In this document: positions 1 through 8,326 of the stretch, one piece after another
How positions within the stretch are numbered: the first letter of the stretch is position 1
Layout: each line of letters starts with the position of its first letter
Origin: Streptomyces sp. CBMA29
GTDB taxonomy: Bacteria; Actinomycetota; Actinomycetes; Streptomycetales; Streptomycetaceae
Direction: 5' to 3'
Assembly (NCBI RefSeq): GCF_014596445.1
Contig: NZ_MECL01000267.1
Location: forward strand, 1-35,047
Length of the DNA stretch: 35,047 nucleotides
Program-made: the position numbers and the translations under genes
Notes under the pieces: model-generated
What the model saw: only the letters and a program-made list of their open reading frames with translations
The model's database searches: none
What the model was told of the DNA's origin: nothing

Positions 1-67
1 GCCGCTCCGCTAGTCCCGGCGGCGGGCGGTCCTGACCAGCGGGAGGGCGACCGCCCGGCGCCCGCCG

Positions 68-1402
68 TCAGCCCCGGCGCAGGGGCGGCAGGGCGCCGCC
101 GCTCTCCGCGACCAGGTCGTCCAGGGTCTGGGCGGTCCTGACCTGGGCGAAGGTGACCGAGCCCGTGCTGTCCGCGGTGTAGCCGTGGACGGCGGGCCGG
201 GGCAGCGAGTTGTACGCGAAGTGGTTCGAGAAGTAGTACGCGCCGGTGTCGAGCAGCGCGACAAAATCGCCCGCGTCCAGCAGCGGCAGCGCGCGGCCCT
301 GCGCGACCAGGTCGCCCGCGAAGCAGCACGGCCCCGCCACGTCCTGCACGACCGGCTCGCCGTCCTTCTCCCGGCCCTTGCCGTCCAGTGCCAGTACCCG
401 GATCGGCCACGCCTCGGGGACGAAGACGGTACGGGTGGCCACCTGCGCGCCCGCGTGCGTCACCGCGATCGGCCGCCCGCCCGCGGATTTGGCGTACTCC
501 ACGCGCGCCAGCACCGTGCCGTTCTTGGCCAGCAGGGAGCGCCCGAACTCGGTGACGATGCCGTAGCGCCCGTCGAAGAGCCCCGGCACCTCGGCGCGCA
601 GCACGCGCGCGTAGTCCGCGAAGGACGGCGTGACGTCGTCGGAGCGGAAGTTCACCGGCAGGCCGCCGCCGATGTCGAGGACGGAGACCTGCTGCCGCCC
701 GGCCGCCGCGTTGATCCGCTCGGCCAGTTCGTACGCGGCCCGCACCCCCGCCGCCATCAGTTCGAGCGGCACGCCCTGCGAACCGGTGTGGGTGTGCAGC
801 CGGTTGAGCCAGGGGCGCTCGGCGTACGCGCGCAGCACCCACTCCTCCGCGCCTGGGTCGCGCAGCGCCACGCCGAACTTCGAGGTGGCCGTCGCGGTGC
901 TCATCGCGCCGATCGTGCCGCCGCCCACCTGCGGGTTGACCCGCAGCCCGACGGGGGCGGCCGACTCCGTCCCGGCCAGTCGCAGCGCGTCGATCCTGGC
1001 CAGCTCCTGCGGATTGTCCGCGTTGACGGCGATGCCCAGCGCCAGCGCCTCGCGCAGTTCCGCGACGGTCTTGGCGGGGGAGTCCAGGACGGTCCGGTCC
1101 GCCGGGATGCCCGCGGCGCGCGCCAGTGCCAGCTCGCCGGGGCTGGCGACCTCCGCGCCGAGCCCGCACTCGCCGAGCAGGGCGAGCACCGGGACGAGGG
1201 AGGCGGCCTTGACGGCGAAGGTATGGGTGATGGCCACGCCCGGCGTCGCGAAGGCGGCGTGCAGCGCCGTCGCCGAGCGTTCGACGCCGGTGACGTCCAG
1301 CAGACCGACGACCGGCTCCGCCTCGCTGACCAGTCCCTGCTCCACCGCGGCACGCAGCGCGTGCCCCCGCCGTATTCCCAGTTCATCCGTCATGACATCC
1401 AT
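68..1402 (-). CDS. Type III PLP-dependent amino-acid decarboxylase (DapDC/ODC-like fold)
   Basis: About 444 residues, the usual length for alanine-racemase-fold (group IV) decarboxylases. Visible landmarks are the PLP-lysine motif FAVKAAS near the N-terminus, HTHTGSQG, the glycine-rich phosphate loop DIGGGLPVNF, EFGRSLLAKNG, the C-terminal motif GPCCFAGD and the closing tyrosine-rich stretch DTGAYYFSNHFAYN. The family decarboxylates basic amino acids or meso-diaminopimelate. Here the motif normally read as C-E-S-x-D in diaminopimelate decarboxylase is C-F-A-G-D, so lysine biosynthesis is unlikely and the substrate is unknown. The start at 1402 is chosen because GGAGG lies 7 nt upstream; ATG at 1393 is the alternative. 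The gene is transcribed divergently from hutU across a short shared control region, which may link it to histidine metabolism, but that is inference. Confidence 0.88.
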   Translation of the reverse strand: MDVMTDELGIRRGHALRAAVEQGLVSEAEPVVGLLDVTGVERSATALHAAFATPGVAITHTFAVKAASLVPVLALLGECGLGAEVASPGELALARAAGIPADRTVLDSPAKTVAELREALALGIAVNADNPQELARIDALRLAGTESAAPVGLRVNPQVGGGTIGAMSTATATSKFGVALRDPGAEEWVLRAYAERPWLNRLHTHTGSQGVPLELMAAGVRAAYELAERINAAAGRQQVSVLDIGGGLPVNFRSDDVTPSFADYARVLRAEVPGLFDGRYGIVTEFGRSLLAKNGTVLARVEYAKSAGGRPIAVTHAGAQVATRTVFVPEAWPIRVLALDGKGREKDGEPVVQDVAGPCCFAGDLVAQGRALPLLDAGDFVALLDTGAYYFSNHFAYNSLPRPAVHGYTADSTGSVTFAQVRTAQTLDDLVAESGGALPPLRRG

Positions 1403-1488
1403 CCCACCACCTCCCCGCCCGCGCTCGCCAACCCGGCTCAAGGAGTGGTCGCGCCGATCTCACGGGGGCCACGGGACCGCACCTTGTT

Positions 1489-1510
1489 GACTAGAGCTAT
1501 TCAGCTAGTC
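1489..1510. promoter_or_regulatory. GACTAG...CTAGTC inverted repeat in the hutU/decarboxylase divergent region
   Basis: GACTAG (1489-1494) and CTAGTC (1505-1510) form a perfect 6-bp inverted repeat with a 10-nt spacer. The sequence TTGACT at 1487-1492 resembles a -35 box, and CAGGAT at 1510-1515 is a possible -10 box at 17-nt spacing, reading toward hutU. A protein bound at the repeat would cover the core promoter, as expected for a MarR- or GntR-type repressor. The regulator is not identifiable here. The hutU start codon follows about 50 nt downstream. Confidence 0.5.
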
Positions 1511-1566
1511 AGGATGTGAATGGATGCACCCACACCGGGTGCGCCGACGACGAGGAGGCCGCACCG

Positions 1567-3225
1567 ATGACGGGACCGAGGCCGGTACGCGCACCGCGCG
1601 GTACGGAACTGAGCGCGCTGGGCTGGCAGCAGGAAGCCGCGCTGCGCATGTTGCAGAACAACCTCGACCCGGAGGTCGCCGAGCACCCCGACAAGCTCGT
1701 CGTCTACGGCGGCACCGGCAAGGCCGCCCGCGACTGGAACTCCTTCGACGCCATGGTCCGCACCCTGCGCGGCCTCAAGCAGGACGAGACGATGCTCGTC
1801 CAGTCCGGCCGCCCGGTCGGCGTCATGCAGACCCACGAGTGGGCGCCGCGCGTCCTGATCGCCAACTCCAACCTCGTCGGCGACTGGGCGAACTGGGAGG
1901 AATTCCGCCGCCTCGAAGCCCTGGGCCTGACCATGTACGGCCAGATGACCGCAGGCTCGTGGATCTACATCGGCACCCAGGGCATCCTCCAGGGCACCTA
2001 CGAGACCTTCGCCGCCGTCGCCGCCAAACGCTTCGACGGCACCCTGGCCGGCACCATCACCCTCACCGCCGGGCTCGGCGGCATGGGCGGCGCCCAGCCG
2101 CTGGCCGTCACCATGAACGGCGGCGTCGTCATCTGCGTCGACGTCGACCCGCGGGCCATCGAGCGCCGCATCGAGCACCGCTACCTCGACGTGAAGGCCG
2201 ACTCGCTGGAGCACGCGCTGCGGCTGGCCACCGAGGCCCGCGACGCCCGCCGCCCGCTGTCCGTCGGCGTCCTCGGCAACGCGGCCGAACTGGTACCTCG
2301 ACTCCTCGCCATGGGCGCCCCCATCGACATCGTCACCGACCAGACCTCCGCCCACGACCCGCTCGCGTACCTCCCGCTCGGCATCGACTTCTCCGACATG
2401 GCCGACTACGCCGCCGAGAAGCCCGCCGAATTCACCCAGCGGGCCCGCGAGTCCATGGCCACGCACGTCGAGGCAATGGTCGGCTTCCAGGACGCGGGCG
2501 CCGAGGTCTTCGACTACGGCAACTCCATTCGCGGCGAGGCCCAACTCGCCGGGTACGAGCGGGCCTTCGCCTTCCCCGGCTTCGTCCCCGCCTACATCAG
2601 GCCGCTGTTCTGCGAGGGCAAGGGCCCCTTCCGCTGGGCCGCGCTGTCCGGCGAGGCGTCCGACATCCACAAGACCGACAAGGCCATCCTCGAACTCTTC
2701 CCCGAGAACGAGTCGCTGGCCCGCTGGATCCGCCTCGCGGGCGAACGCGTCCAGTTCCAGGGCCTGCCCGCCCGCATCTGCTGGCTCGGCTACGGCGAAC
2801 GCGACCGCGCGGGCGAGCGCTTCAACGAGATGGTCGCCGACGGCACCCTCGCCGCCCCCGTCGTCATCGGCCGCGACCACCTCGACGCCGGTTCCGTCGC
2901 CTCCCCCTACCGCGAGACCGAGGCCATGCTCGACGGCTCCGACGCCATCGCCGACTGGCCGCTGCTCAACGCCATGGTCAACGTCGCCTCCGGCGCCTCC
3001 TGGGTCTCCATCCACCACGGCGGCGGCGTCGGCATCGGCCGCAGCATCCACGCCGGGCAGGTCACCGTCGCCGACGGCACCCCCCTCGCCGCCGAGAAGA
3101 TCCGCCGCGTCCTCACCAACGACCCCGGCATGGGCGTCATCCGCCACGTCGACGCGGGCTACGACCGCGCCGACGAGGTAGCCGCCGAGCGCGGCGTCCG
3201 CGTCCCGATGCGGGAGACCGAATGA
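1567..3225 (+). CDS. hutU: Urocanate hydratase (urocanase)
   Basis: Converts urocanate to 4-imidazolone-5-propionate, the second step of histidine degradation, with tightly bound NAD as electrophile. The 552-residue length is normal. Recognisable motifs are the N-terminal YGGTGKAARDW, the dinucleotide-binding GLGGMGGAQPLA around residue 175, a cysteine in ARICWLGYGERDRAG that matches the conserved urocanase cysteine region, and the C-terminal HHGGGVGIGRSIHAGQ. ATG at 1567 is preceded by GAGGAGG at good spacing; in-frame starts further upstream lack this. The TGA stop overlaps an ATG of the next frame (ATGA), and hutF and hutI follow on the same strand, so this is probably the first gene of a hut transcript. 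Histidine ammonia-lyase (hutH) is not in the window. Confidence 0.97.
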   Translation: MTGPRPVRAPRGTELSALGWQQEAALRMLQNNLDPEVAEHPDKLVVYGGTGKAARDWNSFDAMVRTLRGLKQDETMLVQSGRPVGVMQTHEWAPRVLIANSNLVGDWANWEEFRRLEALGLTMYGQMTAGSWIYIGTQGILQGTYETFAAVAAKRFDGTLAGTITLTAGLGGMGGAQPLAVTMNGGVVICVDVDPRAIERRIEHRYLDVKADSLEHALRLATEARDARRPLSVGVLGNAAELVPRLLAMGAPIDIVTDQTSAHDPLAYLPLGIDFSDMADYAAEKPAEFTQRARESMATHVEAMVGFQDAGAEVFDYGNSIRGEAQLAGYERAFAFPGFVPAYIRPLFCEGKGPFRWAALSGEASDIHKTDKAILELFPENESLARWIRLAGERVQFQGLPARICWLGYGERDRAGERFNEMVADGTLAAPVVIGRDHLDAGSVASPYRETEAMLDGSDAIADWPLLNAMVNVASGASWVSIHHGGGVGIGRSIHAGQVTVADGTPLAAEKIRRVLTNDPGMGVIRHVDAGYDRADEVAAERGVRVPMRETE

Positions 3226-3235
3226 CCCCGCCGGC

Positions 3236-3326
3236 CCATCCAGCCCGTCTGGCGCTTGAGGACCGGGGCCCAGGGGCGGAGCCCTCGGTCTCGGGAAGGG
3301 GCGGGTCGGGGGAGAGACAGCCCGCC
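3236..3326 (+). repeat. Streptomyces-type interspersed GC-rich repeat between hutU and the M20 gene
   Basis: The stretch begins with CAGCCCGTCTGGCGCTTGAG, continues through a GGGGCGGAGCCC core and ends in a GGGAAGGGGCGGGTCGGGGGA tract interrupted as GGGAAGGGGCGGGTC then GGGGGA. From memory this order (CAGCCCGTCCGGC-CTTGAGGAC, GGGGGCGGAGCCCC, GGGACGGGTAGGGGCGG) matches a sequence scattered in many copies between Streptomyces genes; a genome search is needed to confirm. It remains open in the frame of the following gene and supplies the GGGGGAGAG that serves as its likely ribosome-binding site. Confidence 0.6.
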
Positions 3327-4544
3327 GTGGGCGCGTCCTTCCAGACGATGTGGCGCGACCTCCTCCCGGTCGGCCGCGACAGCGGCACCGGCGGATACCG
3401 CCGCTACGCGTGGACCCCGGCCGACACCGACTGCCGTGCGTGGTTCCGCGCCCAGGCGGAATCCCGCGCCCTGACCTACGAGGTCGACCGCAACGGCAAC
3501 CAGTGGGCGTGGCAGGGCGACCCGACGGCGGGCGACGCCGTCGTCACCGGCTCCCACCTGGACTCCGTCCCCGACGGCGGCCCCTTCGACGGCCCCCTCG
3601 GCGTCATCTCCTCCTTCGCCGCCCTCGACGAACTCCGCGCCCGCGGCGCGACCCCCGCCCGCCCCCTGGCCCTCGTCAACTTCACCGACGAGGAAGGCGC
3701 CCGCTTCGGCGTCGCCTGCGCCGGGTCCCGGCTGAGCGCGGGCCAGTTGACCCCGGAACGCGCCAGGGAACTGCGCGACGCGGACGGCGTGAGCCTCGCG
3801 CGGGCGATGGAGGCGGCGGGCCAGGACCCGGAGGCGATCGGCCCCGACCCCGAACGGCTCGCCCGGATCGGCGCCTTCGTGGAACTCCACATCGAACAGG
3901 GCCGCGCCCTGGACCTGTCGGGCGACGCGGTGGGCGTCGCCTCGGCGATCTGGCCGCACGGCCGCTGGCGGTTCGACTTCACCGGCGAGGCCAACCACGC
4001 GGGCACCACCCGCCTGGAGGACCGCCGCGACCCGATGCTGACGTACGCCAACACGGTGCTGGCCGCCCGCAAGAAGGCCCGCCTCGCGGGGGCGCTGGCG
4101 ACCTTCGGCAAGGTCAGTGTGGAACCCAACGGCGTCAACGCCATCGCCTCACTCGTTCGGGGCTGGCTCGACTCGCGCGCCGCGGACGAGGCCACCCTCG
4201 CCGAGGTCGTCAACGCCATCGAGCAGGCCGCGACCGAACGCGGCGCCCGCGACGGCGTGGACGTGCGGGTCGTCCGCGAATCCTTCACCCCGGTGGTGGA
4301 ATTCGCCCACGACCTGCGTGACCGCCTCACCGCGCTGCTTGGCGGCGCCGCGCCCGTACCGGTCCTCGCGACCGGCGCGGGACACGACGCGGGCATCCTG
4401 TCCGCGACCGTCCCAACCGCCATGCTGTTCGTACGCAACCCCACCGGCGTCTCGCACTCCCCGGCCGAATCGGCGGCCGAGGACGACTGCGTCGCCGGTG
4501 TGACCGCACTCGCCGACGTACTGGAAGGTCTCGCGTGCAGGTGA
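3327..4544 (+). CDS. M20 amidohydrolase, allantoate amidohydrolase / N-carbamoyl amino-acid hydrolase family
   Basis: About 405 residues of the M20 dinuclear metallo-amidohydrolase family. Metal-ligand regions are visible: GSHLDSVPDGGPFDGPLG (His, bridging Asp), TDEEGARFG (paired Glu), ELHIEQGR (His) and SHSPAES near the C-terminus; NHAGTTRLEDRRDPM fits the dimerisation/substrate domain. GTG at 3327 is preferred: the family begins just before the MWRDLLPxGRDxxTGGYRRYAWT block, and GGGGGAGAG lies about 10 nt upstream. ATG at 3222 is in frame and overlaps the hutU stop, but would translate the interspersed repeat as 35 extra residues. The 3' end overlaps hutF by 10 nt. Because it sits inside the hut cluster and no hutG is present, hydrolysis of N-formylglutamate to glutamate plus formate is a plausible role, though family annotation points to allantoate or carbamoyl substrates. 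Confidence 0.85.
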   Translation: MGASFQTMWRDLLPVGRDSGTGGYRRYAWTPADTDCRAWFRAQAESRALTYEVDRNGNQWAWQGDPTAGDAVVTGSHLDSVPDGGPFDGPLGVISSFAALDELRARGATPARPLALVNFTDEEGARFGVACAGSRLSAGQLTPERARELRDADGVSLARAMEAAGQDPEAIGPDPERLARIGAFVELHIEQGRALDLSGDAVGVASAIWPHGRWRFDFTGEANHAGTTRLEDRRDPMLTYANTVLAARKKARLAGALATFGKVSVEPNGVNAIASLVRGWLDSRAADEATLAEVVNAIEQAATERGARDGVDVRVVRESFTPVVEFAHDLRDRLTALLGGAAPVPVLATGAGHDAGILSATVPTAMLFVRNPTGVSHSPAESAAEDDCVAGVTALADVLEGLACR

Positions 4545-5875
4545 CGTACTGGCTGGAGCACGCCTGGCTCGGCACCCATGTCGAGCCGGGCGTCGCGCTC
4601 ACGGTCGCGGACGAACGCATCACCGAGGTCAGAACAGGCGTGGACGCGCCGCCCGCAGGGGCGACCGTCCTGCGCGGCCTGACCCTGCCCGGCCTGGCCA
4701 ACGCCCACAGCCACGCCTTCCACCGGGCCCTGCGCGGCACCGTGCAGGTCGGCACCGGCACCTTCTGGACCTGGCGCGAGTTCATGTACGGCGTCGCGCA
4801 GAAGCTCACCCCCGACACGTACTTCGACCTCGCCCGCGCCGTCTACGCCGAGATGGCGCTGGCCGGGATCACCGCGGTCGGCGAATTCCACTACCTGCAC
4901 CACCAGCCGGGCGGCGCCCCGTACGACAACCCCAACGCCATGGGCGAGGCCCTGATCGCCGCCGCGGACGCGGCCGGTATCCGGATCACGCTGCTCGACA
5001 CCGTCTACCTGCACGGCGGCCTGAACCGCAACGGCTACGCGCCGCTGGCCGGACCGCAGACCCGCTTCGGCGACGGCACGGCCGACCGCTGGTACGAGCG
5101 CTGGTCGCAGCTCAAGGGCGGCGGCCACGCGACGATCGGCGCCGCGCTGCACTCGGTGCGGGCCTTCTCGGCGAGCGACGGCTACACGGCCTTCGCCCGC
5201 TGGACCGACGGCGTGCCGACGCACATCCACCTGTCCGAGCAGCCCGCCGAGAACGAGGCGTGCGTCGCGGTGCACGGCCGCACCCCGGCCCGGCTGCTCG
5301 CGGACTCCGGCTTCTGGAAGCCGACCGCCACCGCCGTGCACGCCACGCACCTCACCGGTGAGGACATCGGCCTGATCGGGCGCGCGGGCAGCACCGTCTG
5401 CATGTGCCCCACGACGGAACGCGACCTCGCCGACGGCATCGGCCCGGCGCCCCGGCTCAAGGCGGCGGGCAGCCCGCTGAGCCTGGGCAGCGACAGCCAC
5501 GCCGTCATCGACCTGTTCGAGGAGGCGCGCGCCATGGAGCTGAACGAACGGCTGCGCACCCGCGCCCGCGGCCACTGGACCGCGGCCCAACTGCTGCGCG
5601 CCGCCACCGAGGACGGCCACGCGAGCCTCGGCCGCCCCGACGCGGGCCGCCTCGAACCGGGCGCCGCCGCGGACTTCACCACGATCGCGCTGGACTCCGT
5701 CCGCACCGCGGGACCGATGCCCCGGCTGGGCGCGGAGACCGCCGTATTCGCGGCCACGGGCGCGGATGTGACGTCCACCGTGGTCGGCGGCCGGCAGATC
5801 GTCCGCGACGGGCGGCATCAGCTCGTCGAGGACGTGCCCGCCGCCCTGGCAGCGGCCATCGCCGCCGTCCGCTGA
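4535..5875 (+). CDS. hutF: Formimidoylglutamate deiminase
   Basis: Removes ammonia from N-formimidoyl-L-glutamate to give N-formyl-L-glutamate in the five-step histidine route. It is a 446-residue amidohydrolase-superfamily TIM barrel with a single metal site. NAHSHAFHRALRG carries the metal-binding His-x-His, HIHLSEQPAENEAC the third histidine with HutF-type substrate residues, HATHLTGEDI the next histidine, and SLGSDSHAVIDLFEEARAMELNERL the catalytic aspartate and the HutF-specific C-terminal part of the barrel. The GTG start lies within the last codons of the M20 gene (10-nt overlap), implying translational coupling between the two enzymes. Length and motifs are intact throughout. Confidence 0.94.
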   Translation: MQVTYWLEHAWLGTHVEPGVALTVADERITEVRTGVDAPPAGATVLRGLTLPGLANAHSHAFHRALRGTVQVGTGTFWTWREFMYGVAQKLTPDTYFDLARAVYAEMALAGITAVGEFHYLHHQPGGAPYDNPNAMGEALIAAADAAGIRITLLDTVYLHGGLNRNGYAPLAGPQTRFGDGTADRWYERWSQLKGGGHATIGAALHSVRAFSASDGYTAFARWTDGVPTHIHLSEQPAENEACVAVHGRTPARLLADSGFWKPTATAVHATHLTGEDIGLIGRAGSTVCMCPTTERDLADGIGPAPRLKAAGSPLSLGSDSHAVIDLFEEARAMELNERLRTRARGHWTAAQLLRAATEDGHASLGRPDAGRLEPGAAADFTTIALDSVRTAGPMPRLGAETAVFAATGADVTSTVVGGRQIVRDGRHQLVEDVPAALAAAIAAVR

Positions 5876-5906
5876 GCCCGAGCCCGTCCCCGAGCCCCAG
5901 CACGTG

Positions 5907-5958
5907 CCCGCCTCCGTCCCCGCCTCCGTCCCCGTGCCCGCGTCCGTGCCCGCGTCCG
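5907..5958 (+). repeat. Short C-rich tandem repeat between hutF and hutI
   Basis: About four imperfect units of a 10-12 nt motif (CCCGCCTCCGTC, CCCGCGTCCGTG) fill the roughly 100-nt gap before hutI and stop just upstream of its AAGGAG ribosome-binding site. It looks like slippage-generated spacer DNA. No function is evident. Confidence 0.6.
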
Positions 5959-5976
5959 AAGGAGAACCCCCGCGCG

Positions 5977-7191
5977 ATGACCAGCAGCCCGGCGACCAGC
6001 GCCCCGAGCGGCCCGGCGCACAGCACGGCCGTCACCAACATTGGCGCTCTGGCCACCAACGATCCCTCCCTCCGCACCCCGGAAAACCCCCTCGGCCTGA
6101 TCCAGGACGCCGCCGTCGTCATCGAGGGCGACCGCGTCGTCTGGACCGGTACCACCAGCAAAGCACCCGCCACTGACAGTCACCACGACGCCGGGGGCCG
6201 GGCGCTGCTCCCCGGCTTCGTGGACTCCCACGCGCACCTGGTCTTCGCGGGCGACAGGACCGCCGAATTCCACGCCCGGATGTCGGGCCGCCCCTACAGC
6301 GCGGGCGGCATCCGCACCACGGTCGCGGCCACCCGCGCGGCCACCGACGACGCACTGTCGGCGAACGTCGCCCGCTACCTCGCGGAGGCGCTGCGACAGG
6401 GCACCACGACGCAGGAGACCAAGTCCGGCTACGGCCTGACCACGCACGACGAGGCCCGCGCGCTGCGGATCGCGGCAGGTCACACCGACGAGGTGACGTA
6501 TCTGGGCGCCCACGTCGTCGCCCCGGAGTTCGCCGACGACCCGGCGGCGTACGTCGCCCTGGTGACCGGCGAGATGCTGGACGCCTGCGCGCCGCACGCC
6601 CGCTGGATCGACGTCTTCTGCGAGGAGGGCGCCTTCGACGGCGACCAGGCCCGCGCGGTCCTCACCGCCGGCGCGGCCCGCGGACTGATCCCGCGCGTGC
6701 ACGCCAACCAGCTCTCGTACGGCCCCGGCGTGCGCCTCGCCGTCGAGCTGGACGCGGCCTCGGCCGACCACTGCACGCATCTCACGGACGCCGACGTGGA
6801 CGCGCTCGCCGGCGCGCCGCGTACGGTCGCGACGCTGCTGCCCGGCGCCGAATTCTCCACCCGGGCCGTCTACCCGGACGCCCGGCGGCTGCTGGACGCG
6901 GGCGCGACGGTGGCGCTGTCCACGGACTGCAACCCGGGCTCGTCCTTCACCAGCTCCATGGCCTTCTGCGTGGCCCTCGCGGTCCGCGACATGGGCATGA
7001 CCCCCGACGAGGCCGTTCTGGCCGCCACCCTCGGCGGCGCCCGTGCGCTGCGCCGTACGGACGTCGGCACGGTCACGCCGGGCGCCCGCGCCGATCTGCA
7101 CCTGCTGGACGCCCCCAGCCACGTCCACCTCGCCTACCGCCCGGGAGTCCCCCTGACGGCGGCGGTGTGGCAGGCCGGGAAGCGCGTCTGA
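5977..7191 (+). CDS. hutI: Imidazolonepropionase
   Basis: Hydrolyses 4-imidazolone-5-propionate to N-formimidoyl-L-glutamate, the third step of histidine degradation. About 404 residues, normal for HutI. Motifs are GFVDSHAHLVFAGDR (metal-binding His-x-His), TQETKSGYGL, VHANQLSYGPGVRLAVELDAASADHCTHL split as HANQLSYGPG and ADHCTHL (metal and substrate histidines), and STDCNPGSSFT (catalytic aspartate). ATG at 5977 follows AAGGAG by 12 nt, slightly long but the only good candidate; the protein opens with a short Ser/Ala/Pro-rich segment before the conserved TNIGALATND. Gene order is hutU, M20 hydrolase, hutF, hutI; the roughly 100-nt gap before hutI could hold its own promoter, but none is obvious. 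Confidence 0.95.
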   Translation: MTSSPATSAPSGPAHSTAVTNIGALATNDPSLRTPENPLGLIQDAAVVIEGDRVVWTGTTSKAPATDSHHDAGGRALLPGFVDSHAHLVFAGDRTAEFHARMSGRPYSAGGIRTTVAATRAATDDALSANVARYLAEALRQGTTTQETKSGYGLTTHDEARALRIAAGHTDEVTYLGAHVVAPEFADDPAAYVALVTGEMLDACAPHARWIDVFCEEGAFDGDQARAVLTAGAARGLIPRVHANQLSYGPGVRLAVELDAASADHCTHLTDADVDALAGAPRTVATLLPGAEFSTRAVYPDARRLLDAGATVALSTDCNPGSSFTSSMAFCVALAVRDMGMTPDEAVLAATLGGARALRRTDVGTVTPGARADLHLLDAPSHVHLAYRPGVPLTAAVWQAGKRV

Positions 7192-7208
7192 AGCGCGCGG
7201 GGCACGGA

Positions 7209-7225
7209 CCCCGGGGGGCCCGGGG
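7209..7225. terminator. Hairpin between convergent hutI and sigma-factor genes
   Basis: CCCCGGG and CCCGGGG form a perfect 7-bp G/C stem with a 3-nt loop, 17 nt after the hutI stop and 7 nt before the stop of the facing sigma-factor gene. No U-tract follows, as is common in Streptomyces. It probably acts in both directions. Confidence 0.5.
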
Positions 7226-7232
7226 AAAGCTT

Positions 7233-8084
7233 CTAGTCCTCGGCCATCAGCCCGCGGCGCAGCCGCGCCAGCGTGCGGGTCAGCAGGCGTGACACGTGCA
7301 TCTGCGAGATGCCCAGTTCCTCGCCGATCTCGGACTGCGTGAGATTGGCGACGAAGCGCAGCGACAAGATGGTGCGGTCGCGCGGTGTGAGCCCGGCGAT
7401 CAGCGGCTTGAGGGACTCGACGTACTCGATGCCTTCGAGGTCGTGGTCCTCGTAGCCGATCCGGTCGGCCAGTGCGCCCTCCGGGTCGTCCTCCGCGGGC
7501 TGGGCGTCCAGCGAACTGGCGGTGTACGCGTTGCTCGCCGCCATGCCCTCGACGATCTCGTGCTCGGGCAGGCCGAGGCGTTCGGCCAGCTCCCGCACGG
7601 TCGGGGAGCGGTCCAGCCGCTGGGCCAGCTCGTCGCCCGCCTTGGCGAGGTCCAGGCGCAGCTCCTGGAGGCGCCGCGGCACCCGTACCGACCAGCTCGT
7701 GTCACGGAAGAAACGCTTGATCTCGCCGATGATCGTCGGCATCGCGAAGGTGGGGAACTCCACACCGCGGCTCAGCTCGAACCGGTCGATCGCCTTGATC
7801 AGGCCGATCGTGCCGACCTGGACGATGTCCTCCATCGGCTCGCTGCGGGTGCGGAAGCGCGAGGCGGCGAATTTCACCAGCGCCAGATTGAGTTCGACCA
7901 GGGTGTTGCGGACATACGAATACTCGGTGGTGCCCTCCTCCAGCGACTGGAGGCGGGCGAAGAGCGTCTTCGACAGAGCGCGGGCGTCGACCGCTCCTAT
8001 GCGGTCGTACGGCGGGATCTCCGGAAGTCCCTCAAGGCCCTTGAGCTGCTCGTGCGCATGATCCGGGCTCAACCGGGGTGTCAT
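7233..8084 (-). CDS. sigI: RNA polymerase sigma factor, SigB/SigF/SigG family
   Basis: A 283-residue alternative sigma factor of the stress/sporulation (group 3) type. Region 2 is visible as NTLVELNLALVKFAASRF then MEDIVQVGTIGLIKAIDRFE and EFPTFAMPTIIGEIKRFFRD. Region 3 covers SPTVRELAERLGLPEHEI, and region 4 ends in LTPRDRTILSLRFVANLTQSEI with the helix-turn-helix IGEELGISQMHVSRLL. ATG at 8084 has GGAGG 5 nt upstream. It is divergent from a STAS protein and a HATPase protein, the classic partner-switch components. The set and its position beside hutI resemble my recollection of the sigI region of S. coelicolor, which is why the symbol is given; the family call is much firmer than the orthology. 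Confidence 0.9.
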   Translation of the reverse strand: MTPRLSPDHAHEQLKGLEGLPEIPPYDRIGAVDARALSKTLFARLQSLEEGTTEYSYVRNTLVELNLALVKFAASRFRTRSEPMEDIVQVGTIGLIKAIDRFELSRGVEFPTFAMPTIIGEIKRFFRDTSWSVRVPRRLQELRLDLAKAGDELAQRLDRSPTVRELAERLGLPEHEIVEGMAASNAYTASSLDAQPAEDDPEGALADRIGYEDHDLEGIEYVESLKPLIAGLTPRDRTILSLRFVANLTQSEIGEELGISQMHVSRLLTRTLARLRRGLMAED

Positions 8085-8326
8085 GTGCTCCTCCCTCTCT
8101 TGAGACCTTTTCTTGACACGTTCACGACCACTCGCGGCGATGGACGCAGCGGTGCCGTATCTCCACCCCTACCCCGATGCACCGGCGGGCCGCAAATTCA
8201 CTCGAACGGGTGAGGGTCCGCGGGCGGACCCGTTCCGGCCGGGCCCGTGACCCTTCGACTACCGCGCCATCTGCGAAAAGCGTAGGGTCGGGGGGCGTGT
8301 CAACACGGACACACAGAGGAGCGCAC

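Noticed and set aside
1501..3147. Long open frame on the minus strand opposite hutU
   Set aside because: Its Gly/Ala/Val/Asp-rich translation has no motifs and mirrors the third-position G/C bias of hutU; it is a shadow frame.
1524..3221. Continuous plus-strand frame through hutU leading into the M20 gene, suggesting a 1006-residue fusion
   Set aside because: The part inside hutU is an Arg/Pro/His-rich shadow of the real gene; conserved M20 sequence starts only after 3327.
5893..7128. Long minus-strand frame opposite hutI
   Set aside because: Arg/Gly/Ala/Val-rich with no motifs, exactly antisense to a well-supported enzyme gene.
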